DNA of 15,018 nt from Thermoplasmata archaeon (GTDB taxonomy: Archaea; Thermoplasmatota; E2; DHVEG-1): assembly GCA_003649845.1 (NCBI GenBank), contig QMTB01000017.1:1-15018 (forward strand), in the 5' to 3' direction. Shown here one piece after another: positions 7,082-13,845 of the stretch. Within the stretch, counting starts at the first letter, position 1; each line of letters begins with the position of its first letter. Position numbers and translations under genes: made by a program. Under the pieces are notes generated by a model that was not told the origin of the DNA, searched no databases, and saw nothing but the letters and a program-made list of their open reading frames with translations.

Positions 7082-7502
7082 CAATTACCTCTGCTCTATT
7101 TAATTTTAAACCCTTTGGGCATTTTATACTTTCATGTATCTTTACTATTTTATATGTTTTATTTTTTTGTAGAGCCTCATTAGTACAGATATCATAATAT
7201 TCACATTCGATATTATCGCAGTTTTTCTTCTCAACTCTTACAATACTACCAAGTGTGTGTCTTTTCTCTATAGTTGTTTCTATAGGTTGTTCCTCTACTT
7301 CAATTGCTATTACGTTTCCCTCGTGTATGTTGCAACTATGTTTCTTATCTCTTACATTTGCTATCTTATATCTTCTATATGGCTTCAGGTTGAAGCAAAC
7401 ATTTTTTAGTTTACAATTTCTACATTCCGATAAAGGTCCAATGTATATGAATTCCAGATTTTTTTTCGCAAGTTTTTCTCCTATTAAAGTTACTAAAGCC
7501 AA
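7077..7502 (-). CDS. UPF0179 family cysteine-rich archaeal protein
   Basis: 141-residue cytoplasmic protein of the archaea-specific UPF0179 family, function unknown. Eight cysteines fall into two similar sets: C27-x2-C30-x5-C36-x20-C57 and C95-x4-C100-x5-C106-x21-C128. The segments CFNLKPYRRYKIANV (36-50) and CTNEALQKNKTYKIV (106-120) align, which points to an internal duplication in which each half holds a four-cysteine metal or iron-sulfur site. The start is a TTG at 7502-7500, supported by AGGGGTGAT on the minus strand about 5 bases before it, within the end of egsA. The egsA stop is one base from this start, so translation is coupled. The UPF0179 call is from the N-terminal VTLIGEKLAKKNLEFIYIGP and the cysteine spacing. 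Confidence 0.85.
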   Translation of the reverse strand: MALVTLIGEKLAKKNLEFIYIGPLSECRNCKLKNVCFNLKPYRRYKIANVRDKKHSCNIHEGNVIAIEVEEQPIETTIEKRHTLGSIVRVEKKNCDNIECEYYDICTNEALQKNKTYKIVKIHESIKCPKGLKLNRAEVIE

Positions 7503-7503
7503 G

Positions 7504-8592
7504 TTATATCACCCCTGTTTTTTTTGCAAGAGCTCGTGCTGCTTCTTCTGTTAAACCATTTTCACCTAAAATAGTATATCTATCGGGTCTTATCTCTGTT
7601 GCACGAACTAATGCTTCAATAATCTTCTTTTTAGAAATGCCTAACTCCTGAGAGGTAGTGGGAGCACCTATTCTCCTAAGAGTATCTCTTATAAGCTCCC
7701 AATCTCCACCATGTAGATACATCATCATAATGGCTCCAACTCCACATTGTTCGCCATGTAATGGTCTATGTTTCCTTTTACTTTTAAGCATGATGCCTGG
7801 GCCAAGATGGTCGAGCATATGGGAGAACATATGCTCTGCACCTGATGCAGGTCTAGTGCTACCTGCTACACTCATAGCTACTCCTGATACAATCATTGCT
7901 TTGACAGCGAACCATGCTGCTTGCTCTACATCTGGTTTAATCTCATCTGCATGATCTATAATAAGTTGTGCTGCTGTTTCAGCTAGGACAGCTGCATGAC
8001 TACTATACTCCTCGTTTTTTAGTCTATGGGCAAGTCTCCAATCTCTTACAGCAGTTAGATTAGATATTACATCGGCACATCCAGCGGCAAGCATTCTATA
8101 AGGTGCTTTGTATATGATTTCAGTATCTGCGAGTATTGCAAGTGGTGCAACAGCAGTTTTTGATACAGAGCCGCTTCTATCTTTTAGAGAAGCTCTTGGG
8201 GATGCTATACCATCATGAGATGCAGCTGTTGGTACACTAACAAAAGGTTTATCTAACTCTGCTGCCGCTAGTTTTGTAACATCTATAACACTCCCTCCTC
8301 CTACTCCAAGTAATATATCTACATTGTATTTATCCGCAGTGTATATAACATTTTTAACCTCGCTCATAGTAGCAGATGTAATCCTTTTCTCTTTAACATC
8401 ATAACCTTCTTTTTCTAATAGATGGATTATCTTATCCCCAGCGATCTTCTTGGTTTTTTTACCATCTACAACTAATGCTTTTCTTCCATTACTGATTCTT
8501 TTACATAACTCTGATATCCTGTTAATTGTTTTATGACCAACAATAATCTCTCTGGGGAATACCATTGTTTTGGATTTAGTGAACCGTTCCAT
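7504..8592 (-). CDS. egsA: sn-Glycerol-1-phosphate dehydrogenase
   Basis: NAD(P)H-dependent reduction of dihydroxyacetone phosphate to sn-glycerol-1-phosphate, the committed step that sets archaeal membrane lipid stereochemistry. The 362-residue protein shows the iron-containing alcohol dehydrogenase fold: VGGGSVIDVTKLAA (97-110) binds the dinucleotide, PTAASHDGIASPRASL (121-136) is the family-specific substrate-side motif, and Zn ligands are expected at D174 (CADVISN), H254 (GAEHMFSH) and H279 (LHGEQCGVGA). Length and motifs match archaeal G1P dehydrogenases and exclude glycerol dehydrogenase. ATG at 8592 is preceded by AGGT at 4 bases and by TTATATA on the minus strand (8623-8629), about 31-37 bases upstream, giving a very short leader. 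It is followed one base later by the UPF0179 gene. Confidence 0.95.
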   Translation of the reverse strand: MERFTKSKTMVFPREIIVGHKTINRISELCKRISNGRKALVVDGKKTKKIAGDKIIHLLEKEGYDVKEKRITSATMSEVKNVIYTADKYNVDILLGVGGGSVIDVTKLAAAELDKPFVSVPTAASHDGIASPRASLKDRSGSVSKTAVAPLAILADTEIIYKAPYRMLAAGCADVISNLTAVRDWRLAHRLKNEEYSSHAAVLAETAAQLIIDHADEIKPDVEQAAWFAVKAMIVSGVAMSVAGSTRPASGAEHMFSHMLDHLGPGIMLKSKRKHRPLHGEQCGVGAIMMMYLHGGDWELIRDTLRRIGAPTTSQELGISKKKIIEALVRATEIRPDRYTILGENGLTEEAARALAKKTGVI

Positions 8593-8833
8593 AAAACCTA
8601 ATTTAGTAAACCATGCCTTTCCTATATAACTATTGCGTTAGGCTGGATATCATATAGCTAATTGCATCTTTATGTATTTTAATTCCAGGAAGAAAGGTAG
8701 ATGGAGAATTTATCCTATTTATCTGTTTCATTTTTAGATGTTATTCTCTACTTAGATTTTCTATGGCAAATCTTTATATAATGTATCATCGATTTTAAAT
8801 TTAACTGGTAGAGTTTATAAGGGGGTAAAACTT
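8593..8833. promoter_or_regulatory. Divergent promoter region egsA / C25 peptidase 2
   Basis: This 241-base gap is the longest without a gene. For egsA (-) TTATATA lies at 8623-8629. For the peptidase (+) there are two candidates, TTTATATAA (8773-8781) and TTTAAATTT (8794-8802), the latter at about the same distance from the start as the TATA box of C25 peptidase 1. GGGGGT (8821-8826) is a strong ribosome binding site 7 bases before the GTG. ATCTGTTTC (8721-8729) recurs at 3095-3103 upstream of the other C25 gene; a 9-mer match in AT-rich DNA is weak evidence. I see no RNA gene or small ORF here. Confidence 0.5.
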
Positions 8834-10744
8834 GTGGAATACAGAAGGAGATACTTAGTAGTATTTGCTGTATGTTTTTTTATGGTTAATGGAGGCTGGG
8901 TATTTGCTGAGAATAAAGATATAAAAAATATATTTGAAACAATTCATTTATCTAATCCGAGTATAACTAAGTTTTCTGATAGTATTCTCATTGAGGTTAA
9001 AGAGGCGAATTCTTATCTCTATCTACCTGGTAATCCTATACTGCCGGTTTATACAAAAACATATAAATTCCCCTTTGGGACAAAGATTGATAATATAGAT
9101 ATTGCATTTTCTGGAAAAACAAAGTGGTTTTTATCAAAAGATATAATTCATGCTCCTACACCTATTACCTATCTTGATGGAGAAAAACTAATGGGGAAAG
9201 TAATTACTTTTTCAGAGGATTTCTATCCTAGGTTTCTATCTAGATATAATATTGGTGTTGGGATAGAAGATAATCAACATGTAATCTTTGTTACAATATA
9301 TTGTTATCCCATTCAATATATACCTTCAGATAATGCTATTGTATCTTATAACAAAATTGATGTTCATCTAAGCTATACTCTTCCAGAGGAACCAATATAT
9401 TTCCCAGATGAATATGATCTGTTGATTGTTGCACCAAATAGTTTTCTCGATGCACTTCAGCCACTGGTTGATCATAAAAATAGTATTGATGTTAAAACGA
9501 AACTAGTTTCTACTGAAGATATATATAATGGTATATATTTCCCTGTAGAAGGTAGAGATTCTGCGGAGCAACTAAAATATTTTATTAAAAATGCTATAGA
9601 AAACTGGGGTATAGAATATGTGTTACTTGTAGGTGGTAGATCCGGTGGTATCTATCATGAGAAATGGTTGATTCCAGTTCGATATTCTCATCTTAATGAT
9701 GGTGGGGAATCCTCTTTTCTAAGTGACCTCTACTTTGCTGATATTTATAAGTATAAGGATGGAGAGGTTGTTTTTGAGGATTGGGATTCCAACGGCGATG
9801 GTATATTTGCTGAGTGGAGGAATAAACACGCCTCTCCAGAAGATACCCTTGATCTTTATCCAGATGTAGCTATAGGTAGACTACCTTGTAAGAAAATAGA
9901 TGAAGTTGAAACAATGGTTAATAAAATTATCAAATATGAGGATAACACCTATGGTGCTGATTGGTTTAAAAGAATGATTGTAGTTGGTGGTGATTCCGCT
10001 CCTGGTGATCCATACTATGAAGGTGAAGAGGAAAACGCAAAAGCCCTTGAATATATGAAGGGGTTTCAACCAGTTAAACTTTGGGCTTCTGATGGAAGCT
10101 TAAAAGGTCCTGAGGATGTAATATCTAAGATAGATGAAGGTGCTGGTTTTCTATTCTTCGATGGACATGGTAATCCAGCTACATGGGGTACCCATCCACC
10201 GAATGATGATAAAACTTGGATTACAGGTTTAAATAATAAGGATATGTTAGAATTAGATAATGGATATAAACTACCGGTATGTGTAGTAGGTGGTTGCCAT
10301 AATGGGCAATTCAATGTCAGTCTATGGAATATACCTAGAGATATACTGAAATATGGTATAAGAGGGTATTTCTTTAAACCACCTTATAAGTTTTATTATA
10401 TGGAATGGGTTCCTCGTTGCTGGGCTTGGCAGCTTGCAAGTAGGCCAAATGGTGGTTCTATAGCTACTATTGCATATGCTGGTTTAGATTGGTTTGCTGA
10501 GGGTAACTATGATAATGATAGTATACCTGATTGTATTCAATATTATTCAGGTTATTTCAATGTAAATTTCTTTAAAAACTATGGGCAGAATAATGAAACT
10601 ATACTCGGCTGTACCTTTACACGTACGATAAATGATTATATCAAACAGCATCCTCCCATGGATTATTATCTGGATTGTAAAACAGTGGAAGAGATAACAT
10701 TATTTGGCGATCCAAGTTTACAAATTGGAGGTATACCTAGATAA
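8834..10744 (+). CDS. Secreted gingipain-like cysteine peptidase (C25 family), paralogue 2
   Basis: 636-residue secreted endopeptidase precursor starting with GTG, chosen because GGGGGT lies 7 bases upstream and the first 25 residues then form a clean signal peptide (RRR, hydrophobic core, VFA before E26). A propeptide-like region (about 30-190) has PGNPILPVYTKTYKFPFGTKI, parallel to the first C25 protein. The catalytic domain holds EYDLLIVAPNSF, SDLYFADIY, an EF-hand-like calcium loop D316-x-D-S-N-G-D-G-I-F-A-E327, DLYPDVAIGRLP, the catalytic His in FFDGHGNPATWG (H445) and Cys in VVGGCHNGQF (C488). The GGCHNGQF form is the more classical one in archaeal and bacterial C25 enzymes; paralogue 1 has DACLTAK instead. 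It ends with LFGDPSLQIGG and no anchor. The calcium loop suggests calcium-stabilised extracellular activity. A five-gene thiol-redox operon converges on its 3' end 21 bases away. Confidence 0.92.
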   Translation: MEYRRRYLVVFAVCFFMVNGGWVFAENKDIKNIFETIHLSNPSITKFSDSILIEVKEANSYLYLPGNPILPVYTKTYKFPFGTKIDNIDIAFSGKTKWFLSKDIIHAPTPITYLDGEKLMGKVITFSEDFYPRFLSRYNIGVGIEDNQHVIFVTIYCYPIQYIPSDNAIVSYNKIDVHLSYTLPEEPIYFPDEYDLLIVAPNSFLDALQPLVDHKNSIDVKTKLVSTEDIYNGIYFPVEGRDSAEQLKYFIKNAIENWGIEYVLLVGGRSGGIYHEKWLIPVRYSHLNDGGESSFLSDLYFADIYKYKDGEVVFEDWDSNGDGIFAEWRNKHASPEDTLDLYPDVAIGRLPCKKIDEVETMVNKIIKYEDNTYGADWFKRMIVVGGDSAPGDPYYEGEEENAKALEYMKGFQPVKLWASDGSLKGPEDVISKIDEGAGFLFFDGHGNPATWGTHPPNDDKTWITGLNNKDMLELDNGYKLPVCVVGGCHNGQFNVSLWNIPRDILKYGIRGYFFKPPYKFYYMEWVPRCWAWQLASRPNGGSIATIAYAGLDWFAEGNYDNDSIPDCIQYYSGYFNVNFFKNYGQNNETILGCTFTRTINDYIKQHPPMDYYLDCKTVEEITLFGDPSLQIGGIPR

Positions 10745-10768
10745 ACTTATTTTTTCTTTTTATATTTA
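10745..10768 (+). terminator. Poly-T terminator after C25 peptidase 2
   Basis: Directly after the TAA stop the plus strand reads TTATTTTTTCTTTTTATATT, a long T-rich tract with runs of six and five T. This is the usual intrinsic terminator form in archaea. It runs into the stop codon of the convergent redox gene. Confidence 0.6.
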
Positions 10769-11389
10769 TCCTTTGAAACCCGGGAGGTTTTCATTATACA
10801 ACTCAATGCCTTCATGTATTACTTCTTTTAGAAAATCTGATCTAGCTTTATCGTTATCTAAACTTAAGGTGCCATAGAGTGTTGTATAATACGGTTGGAT
10901 TAAACCATTATTGTATCCTAGTGTTATGATGGTAAACATAGGTAGGCCACCAACGTGGTCTTTATCATATATTTTAAGCCATTGATTTCTTCCTGGAGTT
11001 GAATGATCTATATTAGTATAATAGTAGTGTATAGTAGTGTTTTCATATTCTATCTCCTTATAAACCATTTCTTCTTTACCAAAACTTATATTGAATATTT
11101 CTTCTACTATAGGATGCATTATATCGCAACCTGGACAGGCATCTTCACTGAAATGTAGAAAAATAATACCTGTAGATAGATTATTTAATACAAAATCTGG
11201 ATGTTTTTCACCATTTGCTGTTTGAAATGTAAACTCACTTTTTGTATATGGGTCTAGTTTTAAACAACTTAGGCATAAAACCTCTACTATACCATTTTTA
11301 ACCTCTTGATAGACCTCTGTTTCAAGCCACATTCCTACTAGGGAGGCGGATACTATTATAATTGCGGTTATAGAGATTATTTTATTCAT
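10766..11389 (-). CDS. Secreted thioredoxin-like protein with two CxxC motifs
   Basis: 207 residues from the ATG at 11389. A longer reading from a TTG at 11407 is rejected because that TTG is part of the Shine-Dalgarno region GAGAGGGGTT that serves this ATG at 8-base spacing. Residues 4-22 are hydrophobic with little charge before them, so the protein is exported and may stay anchored by an uncleaved N-terminal helix. The thioredoxin-like core has FLHFSEDACPGCDIMHPIV with C85-x-x-C88 and a cis-proline loop HVGGLPMF (P150). A second pair, C39-LS-C42, sits in the N-terminal segment before the core and could pass electrons to or from the CPGC site. It is the last gene of a five-gene minus-strand operon, 4 bases after the polyferredoxin. 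Likely an extracytoplasmic thiol reductase or oxidoreductase; the direction is inferred from context only. Confidence 0.8.
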   Translation of the reverse strand: MNKIISITAIIIVSASLVGMWLETEVYQEVKNGIVEVLCLSCLKLDPYTKSEFTFQTANGEKHPDFVLNNLSTGIIFLHFSEDACPGCDIMHPIVEEIFNISFGKEEMVYKEIEYENTTIHYYYTNIDHSTPGRNQWLKIYDKDHVGGLPMFTIITLGYNNGLIQPYYTTLYGTLSLDNDKARSDFLKEVIHEGIELYNENLPGFKG

Positions 11390-11393
11390 TATT

Positions 11394-12236
11394 CTAACCC
11401 CTCTCAAAATGTATTAGATCTTTTGGACAAACCTCTATACATTTACCACAGAGTATGCATTCAGGGCTTCTAGTCATATTTGGAACATCTATGCCCATTG
11501 GACAGATATCTGAACAGGCATTACAATGTAGACATTCTTTATCAAAGATCTCTTGCGGTACTCTGGCTACATGTAGATAGCTTATCTTGTTAAAAGGTGC
11601 TAGTATTGCTCCTATTGGGCAGAAATATCTACACCACCCTCTCTCAACTGTGAATATCAATATTATGAATAATATGAATATTATTAAAGCTGCTGTGAAG
11701 AAAACATTTGGAACAAATTTACCAGGGAATATAATCACAGTAGGTATCGTACCTGTTAGGAAACCTACTGGGCATATATCAGTGAACATAAAATCTATTA
11801 AAAAAGGAGTTAACATTACCAAGGTTATTAAAACAATATATTTCATATACCTCATATAAGGTTCTATAGGATGATTAGCTAGTTTTTTGAAGAAACTGTA
11901 TTTTTTATGTAGGCGTCTCACTATTTTACTTGTTGCTCTTTGAAGTAAACCTATTGGACATGCCCATCCACATACTGCTCTACCGGATGTTGAACCGAAG
12001 AAACCTAATATGAGAAATGGATAGAAGAAGAGTTTCCATTTGAAGCTACTGTGATATAAACTTTGTTCTATAGATCTAAGTGGACATGCTGATGTTGCAG
12101 CTGGACAAGCATTACAATAGAAAAAAGGATAACAAAAACCTGTTTTTACACCTAATGGTCTAAGATTTGCTGATATAAAAATAAGGAGTTGAGATATGAG
12201 TCTTTTTAGTTGTACCTTTGGGCTTTTGTTTTTCAT
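11394..12236 (-). CDS. NapH-like membrane polyferredoxin (4Fe-4S membrane protein)
   Basis: 280-residue iron-sulfur membrane protein of the NapH/CcoG-like family. Hydrophobic segments lie at about 12-30, 67-84, 132-151 and 174-198. Cysteine groups: C35-x5-C41-x2-C44-x6-C51-P after segment 1; CGWACPIG (C89, C93) after segment 2; DICPVG (C155) after segment 3; CRYFCPIG (C202, C206) after segment 4; and two standard ferredoxin motifs C235-x2-C238-x2-C241-x3-C245-P and C260-x2-C263-x2-C266-x3-C270-P at the C terminus. With the ferredoxin tail in the cytoplasm the first group and C155 face outside, so clusters line both faces and could move electrons across the membrane. The ATG overlaps the TGA of the Ig-like gene (ATGA), so the two are translationally coupled. 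Known relatives serve nitrate reductase (NapH) or copper handling (CcoG), but no such partner is here; the neighbours are thiol-redox proteins. Confidence 0.87.
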   Translation of the reverse strand: MKNKSPKVQLKRLISQLLIFISANLRPLGVKTGFCYPFFYCNACPAATSACPLRSIEQSLYHSSFKWKLFFYPFLILGFFGSTSGRAVCGWACPIGLLQRATSKIVRRLHKKYSFFKKLANHPIEPYMRYMKYIVLITLVMLTPFLIDFMFTDICPVGFLTGTIPTVIIFPGKFVPNVFFTAALIIFILFIILIFTVERGWCRYFCPIGAILAPFNKISYLHVARVPQEIFDKECLHCNACSDICPMGIDVPNMTRSPECILCGKCIEVCPKDLIHFERG

Positions 12237-12715
12237 CTGCGACGCCTGAGCAACATTGTTATTATAACTGATGCTGCTATTAAACCTATTATCTCAAAAC
12301 CAGGGGCGTTGTTTTTGTTATTTGATGATCCTCCATTGTTCCCTTGTGATAGTGTAACCTTAGTTTCTTTGAAATACTCCTCCCATCCGTTAGGAGTATC
12401 TAGCTTTATAGTATATTGCATATATGTTGCATCGCTATGTTGAAGTGTAACGGAGAGTTGATATGTTCCAGGTGATTTTTCTTCCATTGAAAGATTTTGT
12501 TTTGGATAACATATACCTTTATTTCCATTGCATTCTTGTATCTCCAACCATGCTCCTAATATATTCTCCTCAGATAGAGCTACTGTAAAAGTTAAGGTTG
12601 ATTGAGGAGATGGATTTGTTGGGTTTATCGTTACAGATGGCTGAGCAGCTAAAGTTTGTATCGCATTTAGCATTATCAGAGATAGTAATATACTTGATAT
12701 TATCCTATATCTCAT
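12233..12715 (-). CDS. PGF-CTERM-anchored Ig-like protein with DsbD-alpha-type cysteine pair
   Basis: 160-residue exported protein. Residues 1-24 are a signal peptide (cleavage likely after LAA). Residues about 25-122 read as an all-beta, immunoglobulin-like domain (SVTINPTNPSPQSTLTFTVAL, GTYQLSVTLQ, TYMQYTIKL). It holds exactly two cysteines, C62-x6-C69-Y-P, closely like the active-site pair of the DsbD N-terminal alpha domain (C-x5-C-Y-P-P in E. coli), which is also Ig-like. A Gly/Ser/Asn linker (124-137) leads to APGFEIIGLIAASVIITMLL then RRRR: the PGF motif, transmembrane helix and Arg cluster of a PGF-CTERM signal processed by archaeosortase A. The expected product is a lipid-anchored surface domain. 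Its stop overlaps the polyferredoxin start by 4 bases. A TATA-like ATATATG on the minus strand near 12763-12769 might give an internal promoter. The DsbD-alpha link is an inference from motif and fold type, not an alignment. Confidence 0.72.
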   Translation of the reverse strand: MRYRIISSILLSLIMLNAIQTLAAQPSVTINPTNPSPQSTLTFTVALSEENILGAWLEIQECNGNKGICYPKQNLSMEEKSPGTYQLSVTLQHSDATYMQYTIKLDTPNGWEEYFKETKVTLSQGNNGGSSNNKNNAPGFEIIGLIAASVIITMLLRRRR

Positions 12716-12769
12716 CTTATCAATCGCCTTTTATCCTTCAATCAGATATCAAAAAGGGGTATCATATAT

Positions 12770-13378
12770 TTATGTTATTAACTCATCGATTTTTTCCTTT
12801 AAAGTGGTTTTATCTCCTGTCCAATTAGGTGGTATATCCTCTTTTGAAAAGAATGTTAATCCGGTTTTACTAAAGTATAGATGACCCTGCTGATCGAATA
12901 CGCATAACGTTGGTATACCGCCCCCTTTCAGATATTTATCTAAGCTATCTTTCTCTTTTCCAAATGTCCATTCCAATGGATATCCATATTGGGCATAGGT
13001 ATCTATAAAATCCTTTATATCCTGTATAGTTTCTTTAGAGTCGATATTAATCGAAAGTATCTCTAGTTTATTGTGACTATAGTTCTGATAGGCCTTTCTC
13101 AACTCAAGCATTTGATATCTACAAGGATTACACCATGTCGCCCACATATCCAATAATACAACCTTTCCTCTATAGTCACTCAGATGTCCTACATTTCCAT
13201 TTAGATCATAGAATGCAAAATCCTCACCGGGTTTGTTTGCGTTATTGGATGATGTTAATGCAAGTATACCTCCAGCAGCTATGATAAGAACTACTATTAG
13301 TATTAGTCCGTATTTTAGATTGTTTTTCTTAGGGGTTTTTTTGTTTCCTGATTTTTTATTGGCTCTTTTTCTTGTCAT
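12770..13378 (-). CDS. Membrane-anchored TlpA/ResA-like thioredoxin
   Basis: 202-residue extracytoplasmic thiol-disulfide oxidoreductase. A very basic cytoplasmic tail (1-20, about ten Lys/Arg) precedes one transmembrane helix (22-41), so the domain is anchored outside. The TlpA-type core has FAFYDLNGNVGHLSDYRGKVVLLDMWATW with active site C83-NP-C86, the SINIDSKETIQDIKDFI insertion typical of AhpC/TlpA-like folds, and a cis-proline in GGGIPTLCVF (P156). An extra cysteine (C159) follows that loop. ATG at 13378 has GAAGGA 6 bases upstream. It is the second gene of the operon, 23 bases after thioredoxin; an A5T8 tract in that gap may cause partial termination. In bacteria TlpA-like proteins accept electrons from CcdA or DsbD; no such carrier is encoded in this window. 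Confidence 0.92.
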   Translation of the reverse strand: MTRKRANKKSGNKKTPKKNNLKYGLILIVVLIIAAGGILALTSSNNANKPGEDFAFYDLNGNVGHLSDYRGKVVLLDMWATWCNPCRYQMLELRKAYQNYSHNKLEILSINIDSKETIQDIKDFIDTYAQYGYPLEWTFGKEKDSLDKYLKGGGIPTLCVFDQQGHLYFSKTGLTFFSKEDIPPNWTGDKTTLKEKIDELIT

Positions 13379-13401
13379 CTATATTCCTTCAAAAATTTTT
13401 T

Positions 13402-13821
13402 TTATGTATATTGTGCCAGTTTTGCTTTTAGCATTGGTTTTGGCATTGCACCGATTATTCTATCGACGAGTTTTCCATTCTTGAATACTAGCAAGGTCGG
13501 TATACTCATGATGCCGTATTTTGCAGCGGTCATCTGGTTTTCATCGACGTTTAGTTTTCCAAATACTACTTTTCCTTTAAGCTCTCTGGCTAGTTCTTCT
13601 ATTACCGGTGCTATCATTAGACACGGTGCACACCAGACTGCCCAACAGTCGACGATTACAGTATCATATTTTTTGATATAATCTTCCATATCTGCATCTG
13701 TCATATGTATTGGTTTATCTGGCCATTCTAGACTTTCTTCTTTCATGTCTTTTTCCCTCATATATCTCTTTTTTAGTTCTTCCATTCTTTTTCTCCTTAT
13801 TAGTTCTAGTTCGTCTGTCAT
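13402..13821 (-). CDS. Cytoplasmic thioredoxin with charged N-terminal extension
   Basis: 139 residues from ATG at 13821. A TTG at 13845 is in frame but lies just past the TATA box, before the expected transcription start, so it cannot be the start. Thioredoxin fold with VDCWAVWCAPCLMIAPVIEEL: catalytic C64-AP-C67, an additional C59 five residues earlier, and cis-proline P108 in IMSIPTLLVF. KLNVDENQMTAAKYG is the usual alpha2-beta4 segment. The first 35 residues are an Arg/Lys/Glu-rich helix not present in minimal thioredoxins. With no signal peptide it acts in the cytoplasm and is the likely electron source or sensor for the operon it heads. TTATATAG (minus strand, 13846-13853) lies about 25-32 bases before the ATG, so the mRNA should be almost leaderless; no Shine-Dalgarno is seen. 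Confidence 0.93.
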   Translation of the reverse strand: MTDELELIRRKRMEELKKRYMREKDMKEESLEWPDKPIHMTDADMEDYIKKYDTVIVDCWAVWCAPCLMIAPVIEELARELKGKVVFGKLNVDENQMTAAKYGIMSIPTLLVFKNGKLVDRIIGAMPKPMLKAKLAQYT

Positions 13822-13845
13822 CAATTTGATAGTATGGTGAAACAA

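Noticed and set aside
7255..7954. Plus-strand open frames across UPF0179 and egsA
   Set aside because: Both are antisense to well-conserved genes; their Cys/Ser-rich composition is a product of the opposite-strand codons.
11390..11407. Longer exported thioredoxin-like protein starting at TTG 11407
   Set aside because: That codon lies in the ribosome binding site GAGAGGGGTT for the ATG at 11389 and would add charged residues before the hydrophobic segment and overlap the upstream gene.
11587..11859. Open frame opposite the polyferredoxin
   Set aside because: It is antisense to a gene with strong iron-sulfur motifs and has no ribosome binding site or family features.
13822..13845. Thioredoxin start at TTG 13845
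   Set aside because: It directly abuts the TATA box at 13846-13853, upstream of the expected transcription start; ATG 13821 is at the leaderless distance.
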